Shown: one piece after another, positions 40,820-49,673 of the stretch | How the letters are laid out: each line of letters opens with the position of its first letter | Numbering within the stretch: position 1 is the stretch's first letter | Origin: a virus | Length of the DNA stretch: 64,000 bases | IMG/VR virus record: IMGVR_UViG_3300036715_002842 | Coordinates: 1 to 64,000 of that record | Strand: one strand, 5' to 3' | Program-made: the position numbers and the translations under genes | The notes under the pieces: model-generated | What the model was told of the DNA's origin: nothing | What the model saw: the letters and a program-made list of their open reading frames with translations, nothing else | Databases searched by the model: none

Positions 40820-43800
40820 CTACACGGGATTCGCTACGATGGTGAAGGTCGAGATCTTCACGAAGTTCTCTTGCGAGGTGATCTGGAGCTTGATGTTGTA
40901 AGTTCCGCCACTGGTAACGGTTCCACCAATGGTGAAGGAGTTCATGGAAACGTTGGAATCGTATACAATCGTCGGAACTGGCAGGTCCGCAATTCCGGTG
41001 AGCATGACATCGATTGTGTAGGGTCCAGTACCACCCAGAATCTCAAAGGGTCCAATGTCGGTCAGAACGTGAGCGCCTGGGGTGTTGGGATAGGCGGCTA
41101 CCATGTCTGCTGGAGGTAGGATCAGGAGGTTCTGCACTGGCGGGATCACAATGGAGATTGGAATTTCCGAGCTAACGCCATTGCTATCTGCAACGAATAC
41201 GTGGAGCAGGCCATTCAAGCCGCTTGTTGGAATGTCATGGATTGTGAAAGAGTTTCCGGTATTGACTGCGTTGGAGGCAAGTCCACCGGGCATGGTTGTG
41301 TAGGTGTAGGTTCCCACCCCGTTCACCCCATTGAGAAGGAAGGAGAACGTTGAGGACCACACAGGGCTTGAAACATAGAGTGGGGTAATTCCGATGGTGT
41401 AATTTGCTGCTGGAACTGTGATGTCTAGCAGGTAGATGTTCGACAGACCATTGAAGTCCGTCACCTTGACATTAACGGTTCCCTGAAGCCCTGTGTTGTG
41501 GATGTTCGATATCACCAACTGGTAGGTGTTCATCGCACAATCGCTATACGGAATTGTGCCACCACTCAGAACTGCAATCGAGTACGGAGAAGTTCCACCG
41601 GTCGGCTGGAGATTGAAGGTTGCGGTGCTGGTGTAAGATGGGGCAACGAAGGTGGTTGTCAGTAAGCTACCACTACCAGATCCGCCTGCCTTCGCGGGAA
41701 TCGTTACGGGAATGATGCGTGTAGCAGACTGACTCATCGGAAGACTGCTATCCACTACTCGAACCTCTACTATACCGTTGAGGCCGGAAGCTGGAACGCT
41801 TGGAACCGAGATGATCTCTCCATTCAGTACCGCGTTTGTGATGTCAGAGTTTAGCAGGGTGTAAGTGTAGGGTCCCATACCGCCAGAGACTGAAAGGTTG
41901 AAGTTGAAGAAGTCCACGTTCAGTGGGTAGGTAACCTCTTCCGGTCCGATCGTAAGTGGAAGGGGAACGCTACCAGATGGTGGGGGTGCTGGTAGTGGGG
42001 TATCGGTCATGAAGTTGATTGCGACGGAAGCAAGACGGTTTCCGGAATCCGGTGGGCTGGAAATCTGGAGGAACTGGTACTTGTTGTTTGGAACCTCGAA
42101 CCGATAGAGCATCTTCGAATAGTTGTTGTCGAATGTGAGTGGTGTAAGGGTCAGGGTCCCAGCGCTATCGTACTGAGAGATTGAAACATCTGGTGGATTG
42201 GTGGAGTCCAGAGTGTTGAAGTTTACTTCCATCAGGTAGGAACCCTTCAGGAAGTAGATTGGTCTCGACTGATAGATACTGCTGTAGATGCCTTCGAGTA
42301 CAGTGAACGTTGAAGTCTCTGGATTGAAGGATACAGGGTTCGTAAAGTCTTCGTAGAACAGATCCTTTGAAACTTTCTGAACCCCGATTTTCTGAATTCT
42401 GGTATCGTACACCTTGCTCGTTGTGCCGCGGTTGGTTACCAGGATGGTTGCCAGCTGAATGAGATTTGCCTTGTTCGCAAGACTCTGGGTCATCAGAATT
42501 GTGGTATCCGTTGGCATGTTCGAAGAGGAAGAGTCGATTGAGATCTTCGTTATCGAGGTGTAGGACTTGACAGTTGGTACCCACTGCCCAGGGTAACGGG
42601 TAGTCTGTAGAGCCTTGAGATCCGTTGTGACCGGAACGGTAAAGTTGGCACCTGTACCGGTGTTTATGACGGTCAGGTTCTCCGTAACGGTCTCAGTTCC
42701 ATTCTTGCCCTCGATCTTGAGGACCACGGACATGGAGGCTGGTACTACGAAGTTTCCAAGCGCAAGATTCAAGGTGCCAGTCTGAGGAAGGAAGACCTCA
42801 CTGAACGCATTGTTGCTGAGCTTGTAGAAGTTGGTCTGGAAGACTGGGATCGGATCCAGGACCAGGACTCCGTAGGTATCGGAGTACATGTCGTACCGAT
42901 TCGATACCCCGGAGAGTGCCTGAGTGTTGAATTCCTGGGACTGAAAGCTAGGAAGAACACCAGAATCCGTCACGAAGTACTCAAAGTCGATGGCACCCTC
43001 AATCTGGAGGATGAACTCGTTCCCCTGCTGGAGTGTAACGGTTCCGGCATGAATGACCAGGCACTTGACGGTGAGGGGTTCTGCGATGATCGCGTTGGAG
43101 TAAACGGTCACTACGCGATTGATTCGATCGTACTTGAAGTTATGGAAGGTTCCAGATCCTTCTCTAACGCTCAGTACGTGGGCAGCACCATTCGTGATTG
43201 TGAAGGTTGCCGGGGCATTCCCACCTACGTTCGTATCGATGGAAAGAGGTGGAATGGAAATCTCCACCAGATCCCCGTAGTGGTTTGAGTTCTGGTAGGT
43301 CGAAACAACACCCACGAGACCATTCTGGGTCCAGTACGAAAGGCCCGGAAGGGTTTCCAGGTCCATCATACTCATTCCGTGTGGGTTGTTCGTGCTGGCT
43401 CTTCCAGTTCCTAAGAGGGATCGATGGGTTACATCTTCCCAGGTGAACCAAGGCCTCGTAGTAATCGGAGAAGTGGATTCGATGTATGATGGAGTGATGT
43501 CGGTCTGCTTTGTGAACTCACCCAGTACGATGGTGTAATCCAGATCTGTGTTGGAAAGGAACTGGTATTCGTTCATTGCCAGAAGCTGGATCTCGAAAGC
43601 CATCCCCAACTCAATCGGCTCTACAATTTCTGTTGCCACATTGTAGCGGGTTTCCATCGTAACGTTCGGAATCATTCTCACTACCAGAACGTAGGAGAGA
43701 TCCAGCTCATCCACATTCACAGCGAAAGCGATCTGTGTAGCGGTAAGCAATTCGAAAACGTAACCACTACGGAAGATTGCTTTGCCAGGTTCGATCTGGA

Positions 43801-44017
43801 ACGTGGTGGAATCCGAAAGGGAAACGGACAAGGGACCAGCATTTGAAACTGGATTTGTGGTCGAGAAGATTCCTGGGGTGATGCAGGCTTCGAAGATCTT
43901 GTCGAACTTCGATTTATAGATATCCTGAACAGTGTTCAAGTCTTCCGGGTAGAGGTTGCCCTCGTGGAAGACTCGGTCAGTTAGAATCTGGGTGTTGGTG
44001 AGTCTGACTGCTTGCAT
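40820..44017 (-). CDS. Large virion protein with C-terminal Ig/PKD-like repeats, 1065 aa
   Basis: The N-terminal 200 residues (MQAVRLTNTQILTDRVFHEGNLYPEDLNT...) look like a baseplate or fibre-attachment part. The centre is mixed beta. The C-terminal third repeats the pattern GGxGPYTYT...ASGLNGxVxVxVxD at ~85-residue spacing, like Ig/PKD or SprB-type repeats of surface adhesins. AGGGATAACCG precedes ATG 44017. Probably a baseplate-attached fibre. Confidence 0.75.
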   Translation of the reverse strand: MQAVRLTNTQILTDRVFHEGNLYPEDLNTVQDIYKSKFDKIFEACITPGIFSTTNPVSNAGPLSVSLSDSTTFQIEPGKAIFRSGYVFELLTATQIAFAVNVDELDLSYVLVVRMIPNVTMETRYNVATEIVEPIELGMAFEIQLLAMNEYQFLSNTDLDYTIVLGEFTKQTDITPSYIESTSPITTRPWFTWEDVTHRSLLGTGRASTNNPHGMSMMDLETLPGLSYWTQNGLVGVVSTYQNSNHYGDLVEISIPPLSIDTNVGGNAPATFTITNGAAHVLSVREGSGTFHNFKYDRINRVVTVYSNAIIAEPLTVKCLVIHAGTVTLQQGNEFILQIEGAIDFEYFVTDSGVLPSFQSQEFNTQALSGVSNRYDMYSDTYGVLVLDPIPVFQTNFYKLSNNAFSEVFLPQTGTLNLALGNFVVPASMSVVLKIEGKNGTETVTENLTVINTGTGANFTVPVTTDLKALQTTRYPGQWVPTVKSYTSITKISIDSSSSNMPTDTTILMTQSLANKANLIQLATILVTNRGTTSKVYDTRIQKIGVQKVSKDLFYEDFTNPVSFNPETSTFTVLEGIYSSIYQSRPIYFLKGSYLMEVNFNTLDSTNPPDVSISQYDSAGTLTLTPLTFDNNYSKMLYRFEVPNNKYQFLQISSPPDSGNRLASVAINFMTDTPLPAPPPSGSVPLPLTIGPEEVTYPLNVDFFNFNLSVSGGMGPYTYTLLNSDITNAVLNGEIISVPSVPASGLNGIVEVRVVDSSLPMSQSATRIIPVTIPAKAGGSGSGSLLTTTFVAPSYTSTATFNLQPTGGTSPYSIAVLSGGTIPYSDCAMNTYQLVISNIHNTGLQGTVNVKVTDFNGLSNIYLLDITVPAANYTIGITPLYVSSPVWSSTFSFLLNGVNGVGTYTYTTMPGGLASNAVNTGNSFTIHDIPTSGLNGLLHVFVADSNGVSSEIPISIVIPPVQNLLILPPADMVAAYPNTPGAHVLTDIGPFEILGGTGPYTIDVMLTGIADLPVPTIVYDSNVSMNSFTIGGTVTSGGTYNIKLQITSQENFVKISTFTIVANPV

Positions 44018-44026
44018 CGGTTATCC

Positions 44027-44974
44027 CTAGAAGTCTACTTTGTGGTCCGACTGCTTTACGTTCTTGAGATGCTGATCTTGTAGTTTCAAGGAGAAGGCTC
44101 CAATTCGAAGAGCCTTCCCTTGATAGATTCTATCCCCGTCTCCCTCACCATGAGGACCTGACAACTGAAGAATCTGGAAAATCTCTGGTCTGGAACTGTA
44201 TAGCTTCACGCCCAGAAGATTCGTCTTGATCGTGATGATGTAGTTCTGACCCATGTGAACTACCATTGGAAGATCGTGGGCCAAGATCATCTTACCTGGG
44301 GTGTTGGAGATCTGGAGCTTCTCGTAACCTGGGATGAATCTGATGGACTCGTACTCAACCTCAAAGCTGAGGGTGTACCGATAAGCACGTTCAACGTTCG
44401 AATCCTGCTGGAAGTCCCTTGAAAGGACTTCTGATTGGGTGTATTCTTGTGGGAGAATGATTTGGCTGTTGCTCGCATCTCCGTAGATCACGTTCTGGTA
44501 ATACTCTGGGAGATGTTGGAGGAAAATCTCATTCAACAGTTTCGCGAGCTTGTTGGTCGACTGCTCCTGCGAGGTCTCTGCCGTGAGGGTAACGGAGTAC
44601 TTTCCAATGTTCCTCTTCTGCAAGCAGTTCGACTGATTACCCGCGACGGAGTGCTCAACTGCGATACCCAAACCAGTCTTGATCACCCTAGGACTTCCAA
44701 CCTGGATAATAATGGCCGGCTCTCTGCGGAAGACGTAGGTCGAGAGATTGTAGATATTGATTTTCTGTTGCTTGGTATTGACCGGATCGATAGCGTATCC
44801 ATCTGCGAATGGAGACTGCTCAGTGAACAGGTTGCGATGCTTTCCATTTACGCTGAAGAACCAGGTCAGAACCTCTTTAAGAACCAGCGTAAGTACGGAA
44901 GATTCCTCTTCGACCGGCTGAGTCGCTTTGCTCTCTACGTTACTTCTTGGGACGGATGAGAATGGAGATGCCAA
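44027..44974 (-). CDS. Putative baseplate/tail protein, 315 aa
   Basis: TTG 44974 is chosen because GGGGAGG lies 5 nt upstream and a longer frame would overlap the divergent gene 45074. The product has a helical N-terminus (LTLVLKEVLTWFFSVNGKHRNLF), conserved-looking QQKINIYNLSTYVF, and beta-rich later parts. It is the first gene of the 37-45 kb minus operon. No family recognised; structural by context. Confidence 0.65.
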   Translation of the reverse strand: MASPFSSVPRSNVESKATQPVEEESSVLTLVLKEVLTWFFSVNGKHRNLFTEQSPFADGYAIDPVNTKQQKINIYNLSTYVFRREPAIIIQVGSPRVIKTGLGIAVEHSVAGNQSNCLQKRNIGKYSVTLTAETSQEQSTNKLAKLLNEIFLQHLPEYYQNVIYGDASNSQIILPQEYTQSEVLSRDFQQDSNVERAYRYTLSFEVEYESIRFIPGYEKLQISNTPGKMILAHDLPMVVHMGQNYIITIKTNLLGVKLYSSRPEIFQILQLSGPHGEGDGDRIYQGKALRIGAFSLKLQDQHLKNVKQSDHKVDF

Positions 44975-44989
44975 GTGTACCTCCCCATT

Positions 44990-44998
44990 ATTGTAACC
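44990..44998 (-). promoter_or_regulatory. -10-like motif GGTTACAAT before the SD
   Basis: On the minus strand GGTTACAATAAT lies directly before GGGGAGG of gene 44974. The same GGTTAYAATT motif precedes genes at 46130 and 61735 and is the -10 of the promoter at 50388. No -35 is clear. Confidence 0.4.
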
Positions 44999-45073
44999 GA
45001 AACCCCTGAATTCTCCTCTTTTGAAAACTAAACGAACCTGGTGGACTAGGTTATCTCTTTTAGGAGTAGTTCT

Positions 45074-45559
45074 ATGGATCAAGACTACTTGGACCAGTTC
45101 GGGACACTGTTGAAAGAGGCCGGTACCCCTCTCGGCAAGATGAAGGTTCTCCAAGAATTTCATCTCTACAGAGCAAACATGATGAAGATGGAGAAATATG
45201 CCAAACGGGCCAGACCCCTAACTCAGAAGATTCCGGAACCAGAGGATTTGGTTGGGATCAAGTTCGATGAGCAATCACATATTCGAGAACAGAATTTTGC
45301 GAAATTAAAGCTGCCTGACCAGTACCCTTACGTGATGGACCAGATCTGGAAGATTTCAAAGAATGGTTACATGAGGGTAGTGGTGATGCAAGATCACGAT
45401 TACGCAGAGATCACCTTTCACAAGTGGAACGATGTAGTACTGAAATACCTACCATACGAGAGAAAGAAAACCATTCATCCCCGGACCGCAGAAGCTCTTA
45501 CAGAGAAGTTCTCCAAGCTGGGTGCCCTCCTAATTTATAGTCAATCAATCGAGAGCTGA
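45074..45559 (+). CDS. Hypothetical protein, 161 aa
   Basis: Unrecognised. AGGAG precedes ATG 45074. The N-terminal half is helical and basic, the C-terminal half alpha/beta (YMRVVVMQDHDYAEITFHKW). Its stop overlaps the RuvC-like start (TGATG), so the two are made together and may act in DNA processing. Confidence 0.7.
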   Translation: MDQDYLDQFGTLLKEAGTPLGKMKVLQEFHLYRANMMKMEKYAKRARPLTQKIPEPEDLVGIKFDEQSHIREQNFAKLKLPDQYPYVMDQIWKISKNGYMRVVVMQDHDYAEITFHKWNDVVLKYLPYERKKTIHPRTAEALTEKFSKLGALLIYSQSIES

Positions 45560-46095
45560 TGAGAATTCTTGGGCTGGATCCTGGATCTGTGAACTTTGGG
45601 TACGCAGTAGTAGACGTTGACGATGAATACTCCTATCTGAAGGACACCTACGTAGAAGTACCAACGGTCCTTGAACATGGACTACTCAAGAACATCCCCG
45701 GGTACTTTGCGAATAACGATCTGGATTCCGCACTCCTTCGTATCTGCGTTCAGGAGCTTCAAGAGATCTGCCTTCGTCATTCTGTTGATCGGATCGCAAT
45801 CGAACGTTGGATGGGTCGAGGTACGTTCATGCCGGGTTGGGTTGAGCGCCTGAACCATATTATTGGAGCCATGCTCTATTCGAGCCCCATCCCGATCAAG
45901 GCTATTACCGCGGCTTCGTGGAAAACTAGAATTTTAAAGCGTTATGGAATTAAGTCCACCAAGACACTGGTTGGATCCGTCAAGTCCGAGCATGCGGGAG
46001 ATGCGGTCATGCAGGCCACCTATCTCCACGAGCTGGAACTGGAAGCCCTTCTGAAAAGCCGAAAGGCTGCGGCTCGAAAATCTAAGAAGAAGTGA
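45559..46095 (+). CDS. RuvC-like Holliday-junction resolvase
   Basis: The 178 residues show the RuvC fold: MRILGLDPG with Asp7, DRIAIERW with the second acidic residue, and HAGDAVMQA with the third. The C-terminus is a Lys/Ala-rich tail. Such enzymes cut four-way junctions before packaging or during recombination. ATG 45559 is coupled to the previous gene. Confidence 0.85.
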   Translation: MRILGLDPGSVNFGYAVVDVDDEYSYLKDTYVEVPTVLEHGLLKNIPGYFANNDLDSALLRICVQELQEICLRHSVDRIAIERWMGRGTFMPGWVERLNHIIGAMLYSSPIPIKAITAASWKTRILKRYGIKSTKTLVGSVKSEHAGDAVMQATYLHELELEALLKSRKAAARKSKKK

Positions 46096-46104
46096 GAAAT
46101 CGAA

Positions 46105-46115
46105 GGTTACAATTG
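46105..46115 (+). promoter_or_regulatory. -10-like motif GGTTACAATTG before queE
   Basis: GGTTACAATTG lies immediately before GAGGAG, the SD of queE. It has the same arrangement as at 44990 (minus) and 61706. A transcript from it would have a very short leader. Confidence 0.4.
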
Positions 46116-46129
46116 AGGAGACCCACACC

Positions 46130-46897
46130 ATGAACTACCCAATTACTGAAATCTTCCACTCTATTCAGGGAGAAGGCGCTAATGCAGGTCGTAGCGCAAC
46201 CTTTATTCGTCTTGCAGGTTGCAACTTAGCCTGCACAGTGACAATTGAAGGGAAAGAGTATCCTTGCGATGAACCGCTTCACGACGATGCCAACGCCAAG
46301 AAACAGATGAGCGTTGCAGATATTCTAGAGCAGGTGAATGCCTTTGGTCCGGTAGAGGTAATTGTTATTACTGGTGGTGAGCCCACTCTCTACGATCTCA
46401 AACCCCTAACGGACGCGCTTAACAGTGATCAGGTCACCTGGCGTCATGAAGTTAATCGTCTCCACCCTCTCACTGGTTATGTTCGTGCCAGGGGCATTGC
46501 AGGTCTTCTTGGCGGTGTTGCGAATGGCCCACTGATTTGCATGGAGACCAATGGGACCTTGAAGCTCCGAGGTGACATCGACTTCATTAGCCTTTCTCCC
46601 AAGCCTGCGCGCTTCGGTAAAGGTGGAAAGAGGATTCCGGTCCTTGATGAGATGATCGAGAAGGCTGGGGAGATCCGAATCGTAGCCGGATGGGATACCG
46701 CGGATGAGGTCCAGTCCAAGATTGAAGACTACTTCTTCAAGACCAGCGGCCAGATTTTCATCAGTCCACTAACGAAATTCCCTGGTAATCTTTTGATCCA
46801 GGAGACTGCTGAGATGGCAGTTGAGCTGGTAAAATCAAATGCCAGAAAGGGAATTCGCTTGAGTCTTCAGACGCATAAGTGGATGCAAATTCGGTAA
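46130..46897 (+). CDS. queE: 7-carboxy-7-deazaguanine synthase QueE (radical SAM)
   Basis: The 255 residues show IFHSIQGEGANAGRSATFIRLAGCN, the GGEPTL motif, METNGTL, SLSPKPARFG and the C-terminal LQTHKWMQIR of QueE. It turns carboxy-tetrahydropterin into CDG, the precursor that QueC converts to preQ0. The cluster cysteines are Cys31, Cys35 and Cys46, with ten residues between the last two instead of two, an unusual insertion. It works with the Gat-QueC fusion at 10560-12350. Confidence 0.88.
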   Translation: MNYPITEIFHSIQGEGANAGRSATFIRLAGCNLACTVTIEGKEYPCDEPLHDDANAKKQMSVADILEQVNAFGPVEVIVITGGEPTLYDLKPLTDALNSDQVTWRHEVNRLHPLTGYVRARGIAGLLGGVANGPLICMETNGTLKLRGDIDFISLSPKPARFGKGGKRIPVLDEMIEKAGEIRIVAGWDTADEVQSKIEDYFFKTSGQIFISPLTKFPGNLLIQETAEMAVELVKSNARKGIRLSLQTHKWMQIR

Positions 46898-46966
46898 AAG
46901 ATTTCTCTACCCCCTCTGGGCTATTTGCCCGGATAATTGAGTCCAAGATCCATCAAGGATGACTCG

Positions 46967-47242
46967 ATGCTGGTCACCACCTTAGGCACTTTCAGAAACC
47001 CGTGTAAAATAACGGAGATTCGAGGTACCACGGGTCAAATGGTGGTTGGTATTCTATCCGTTAAGAGTATTACTTTCTACCATTTGAGGAAAGTTCTAAA
47101 GGGCAATTTTCTGGGTGACTTTGCATTTTCAAAGTTCCTCAAAAAATTGAGCCTTGATTTTTCTTCGAGACCCGGTAAATTAGTAGTATATGTTCCCCAG
47201 AGGCCCCGGCTCCCCCACCTTCTCTACTGCCCCACTTTCTAG
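46967..47242 (+). CDS. Possible basic protein, 91 aa
   Basis: ATG 46967 follows AAGGATGACTCG. The sequence is basic and alternates beta and alpha (GTTGQMVVGILSVKSITFYHLRKVLKG). It ends 9 nt before the next gene, so it fits an operon. No family or motif; AT-rich third positions differ from neighbours. Confidence 0.4.
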   Translation: MLVTTLGTFRNPCKITEIRGTTGQMVVGILSVKSITFYHLRKVLKGNFLGDFAFSKFLKKLSLDFSSRPGKLVVYVPQRPRLPHLLYCPTF

Positions 47243-47251
47243 AGGTGCTTA

Positions 47252-48343
47252 ATGCGCTTGCTGATGTTCCGGTCTCAACTCACACCTCAGGGGATAACAT
47301 TCGTACCTCGTGAGGGTGAGCCGGCGCGATATAGCATCTTCCAGGACATCCACGACTACATCAAGATGAGCACTGAGAGTCTTCTCCATCCTCAGGCGGC
47401 GGTCGATCTGGTCATGGACAGCATCGCTCTACGTATCCTGCACCTGCCTCAGGCTCCGGACCACAAGGAGATCTACAGCAGTCAGTGCACCATCCGTAAG
47501 ACCAATGCGGATACCGGGAACGAGTGGTATGAGAAGACCCGGGACTTCAAAAACAAGTTTATGTATTGCATCAACTTCAACCGTATATCTCGTGCAGCGG
47601 AAGAAGCGATTGACAATCCGAAGAAGACCCTCATCTCTATTGCCAGCTTCTGGGATGTTTCCGAATACGAACTGGAACAGATTCTGAACTGGTATTACGA
47701 AACCGGACAGCAGCTCTACGGTGCCAAGGACCAGCGCCCTGAGTGGTGGGGGCAGCGCATTGATGAGGTTGCCCGCTACAAGGCTCTGGAATTTGAGTTC
47801 GTCAAGCAGGTGAACAAGAAACTGGCTACCCCGGCCTTCAGCTACCTCGTGGACTTCTACGAGTCCAGAGAATCCATCGTCCAGGACTTGATGCGAGAAG
47901 CCTGGCGCGCAGTTCTGGATACTTCCCACAAGCCGGAGCTTGATACCCTTCGCATGGGTAAGACCTACATCAATACGGTCATCCATCACGTGGCCCAGAG
48001 CTACACCAAGCACCATGGGAAGCAGGCTTACAACAAGCAGAACGATACTTACGAGACCATCGAGTTCTCTCTTCTGAGTGAACCGGACATGGATGAGTCC
48101 AAGCACTTCTTCCTGGCCCACGAGGTAAGTGAGTATCACGAAATGGAAGTCTTCCATACCCTCGACAAGGTTCTGGCTGACAATGAGATGACCCTGGTGC
48201 GGGTCCTCACTGGTGATCTGGAGAGTCCGGAATTCGAGAGTTACGCCTCGGGAATGTCCAGTCGTAGGATTGCGGCCTTCACCTTCTTCAAGGTGGACGC
48301 TGAGAACCTGCGGGACAAGTTCGGATACCTGTTCCACAGCTAA
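47252..48343 (+). CDS. Putative sigma-factor-like protein, 363 aa
   Basis: Residues ~205-275 (YLVDFYESRESIVQDLMREAWRAV...GKTYINTVIHHVAQSYTKHHGK) resemble sigma-70 region 2, and the C-terminus (VLADNEMTLVRVLTGDL...MSSRRIAAFTFFKVD) could be a region 4 helix-turn-helix. This is a tentative reading. Codons are strongly GC3-biased, which suggests high expression. A phage sigma would explain a separate late promoter type. AGAGG precedes ATG 47252. Confidence 0.45.
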   Translation: MRLLMFRSQLTPQGITFVPREGEPARYSIFQDIHDYIKMSTESLLHPQAAVDLVMDSIALRILHLPQAPDHKEIYSSQCTIRKTNADTGNEWYEKTRDFKNKFMYCINFNRISRAAEEAIDNPKKTLISIASFWDVSEYELEQILNWYYETGQQLYGAKDQRPEWWGQRIDEVARYKALEFEFVKQVNKKLATPAFSYLVDFYESRESIVQDLMREAWRAVLDTSHKPELDTLRMGKTYINTVIHHVAQSYTKHHGKQAYNKQNDTYETIEFSLLSEPDMDESKHFFLAHEVSEYHEMEVFHTLDKVLADNEMTLVRVLTGDLESPEFESYASGMSSRRIAAFTFFKVDAENLRDKFGYLFHS

Positions 48344-48348
48344 GTTCA

Positions 48349-48390
48349 AAAACCTCCAACCTTCTACTAAAATAGGTGGAAGGAGGTTTT
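48349..48390 (+). promoter_or_regulatory. SD-sequestering hairpin before the holin-like gene
   Basis: AAAACCTCC (48349-48357) pairs perfectly with GGAGGTTTT (48382-48390), the SD of ATG 48392. The loop contains TACTAAAATAGG, a -10-like box. It could also end transcription of gene 47252. Confidence 0.5.
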
Positions 48391-48391
48391 C

Positions 48392-48769
48392 ATGGTCTGG
48401 TTTAAAAAACCTTCACCAGTTGGAGTTAAGAAAGAGCACTCCAAAAACGTGGAAACTCTACTTTCGATGGTTCCGCACCCAATTCGTGCCCTCAAAGAAC
48501 TCATTAGTCCCGGCGGTCCAAGTGTGGCCACTCTGGTTACCCTCACGACTTGCATGTGCTTGAACGTTGAGTGCCTGATACTTGTGTGGTTCCGCGCCAA
48601 GTGGAACCAGCCAGTGACTGCGGAGCTTACGATCATAGCCGGTATGCTAAGCGCGCTCATTGGCTACGTGTACCATCGCTACAAGTCCTCGGAAGAGAGA
48701 ACCGCGGCTCACAAGCCGAAAAGATCAACGGATAAGAACCCTCTTACGCGTGCAGAGGATAAGGGTTAG
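48392..48769 (+). CDS. Small membrane protein, holin-like
   Basis: The 125 residues have two predicted membrane helices, VATLVTLTTCMCLNVECLILVWF (about 45-68) and AELTIIAGMLSALIGYVY (about 77-95), and a long basic C-terminal tail. This two-helix, basic-tail layout fits class II holins, which open the inner membrane at lysis. No endolysin neighbour is seen. Its SD is hidden in a hairpin, in line with timed expression. Confidence 0.5.
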   Translation: MVWFKKPSPVGVKKEHSKNVETLLSMVPHPIRALKELISPGGPSVATLVTLTTCMCLNVECLILVWFRAKWNQPVTAELTIIAGMLSALIGYVYHRYKSSEERTAAHKPKRSTDKNPLTRAEDKG

Positions 48770-48826
48770 AGTTACTCGAAGGAGCGCTCTACCCCGTTAA
48801 TCTCGGCAGCAATCACCGTTTGGCCT

Positions 48827-49105
48827 CTAACTAGCGAGCGGCAGCTTTTCAATTTCTGCCATGAATGAAGGTGGGGTTGTGAAAGCTGCCGCTCGAGGTA
48901 TCTTAAAGTACGGATCGGTAAATCCGATGGCACCTTCAGAGATGGCATCCTTAATAAGGAACCGTGGAGTGTCCAGGATGACCAGAGTTTCGTTCTTCCA
49001 CTCTTCCGGATACTCTAGAACGAACTGAGCAATAGCGTGCCCAGCTTGAGACATCTTTTGTCCGAAAGAAAGTTTTTCGTCGATCAGAATGTAGAGCTTA
49101 GTCAT
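48827..49105 (-). CDS. Peptidyl-tRNA hydrolase 2-like protein, 92 aa
   Basis: MTKLYILIDEKLSFGQKMSQAGHAIAQF matches the PTH2 N-terminal pattern (strand, then GKxxxQxxHA). WKNETLVILD and the later IPRAAAFTTPPS fit the fold. PTH2 frees tRNA from stalled peptidyl-tRNA. ATG 49105 follows GAGGAAAGCG and overlaps the previous stop by 8 nt. A tRNA-recycling role suits the tRNA/tmRNA set. Confidence 0.55.
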   Translation of the reverse strand: MTKLYILIDEKLSFGQKMSQAGHAIAQFVLEYPEEWKNETLVILDTPRFLIKDAISEGAIGFTDPYFKIPRAAAFTTPPSFMAEIEKLPLAS

Positions 49106-49409
49106 CGCTTTCCTCGTCTTCATCGTTCTTCTTGATGAGATAGGGTTTGAGAGGGTCCATATAAATGACCCCATCCTTCTTGAACGCTTCCTCGATTGCA
49201 GACATGGGAAACTTGAAAGTGTAATAGTTGTCGTTACAACTGTAAGAACAACGGCAAGGATTCACTTCCCGAATATTCGCGATAAGATGGTCACCCTCCA
49301 TTCGAAATCCCTGCAACCTAAAGTTGCTGAAGAGCTTGGAGTGATAGAAGGCGTCCTTGAGCTTCTGTTCAAACTTCTTCGTGGCTTGAAGGGTTTCGGT
49401 GTAAGACAT
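49098..49409 (-). CDS. Hypothetical protein, 103 aa
   Basis: ATG 49409 follows GGAGAATTCCA. The product has a helical start, PCRCSYSCNDNYYTF (three close cysteines) in the middle and an acidic tail. Unrecognised. It overlaps the PTH2-like gene by 8 nt, so the two are coupled. Confidence 0.6.
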   Translation of the reverse strand: MSYTETLQATKKFEQKLKDAFYHSKLFSNFRLQGFRMEGDHLIANIREVNPCRCSYSCNDNYYTFKFPMSAIEEAFKKDGVIYMDPLKPYLIKKNDEDEESDD

Positions 49410-49499
49410 TGGAATTCTCCACAAGTTGTAAAAGTTGATTGACAAACCGGATATGCAGCTCCGTTAACATCCTCTTCAAAGGCTTGCTGTCTAACCTCT

Positions 49500-49673
49500 T
49501 CAGATTGTGGGATGGTAATCCTTTCCAGCAATCTTTACCCAGTTTGACATTCCAATCAAGAGGTGACCGTGCTGAGAAGGGGAGAAGGGGACTAGCCCCT
49601 TCCCATCACAGTGCAGACTTGGCTTAGACGATTCGAAGACCGTCCGGCAACCAAGACAGATCCACTCTTTCAT
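49500..49673 (-). CDS. Small zinc-ribbon-like protein, 57 aa
   Basis: ATG 49673 overlaps the previous stop (TGATG) and GAGGGG is the SD. Residues 6-9 are CLGC and Cys22-His21 follow (LHCDGKG), a possible metal site; the end (NWVKIAGKDYHPTI) is beta-like. Family unknown. The 90 nt after it (49410-49499) hold no convincing gene. Confidence 0.6.
   Translation of the reverse strand: MKEWICLGCRTVFESSKPSLHCDGKGLVPFSPSQHGHLLIGMSNWVKIAGKDYHPTI

Noticed and set aside
47429-48349. 306-codon minus-strand frame opposite gene 47252
   Set aside because: Caused by strong GC3 bias of the real gene; no SD or operon context.
49262-49531. 89-codon minus frame across two genes
   Set aside because: TTG start without SD and overlap with two better-supported genes.
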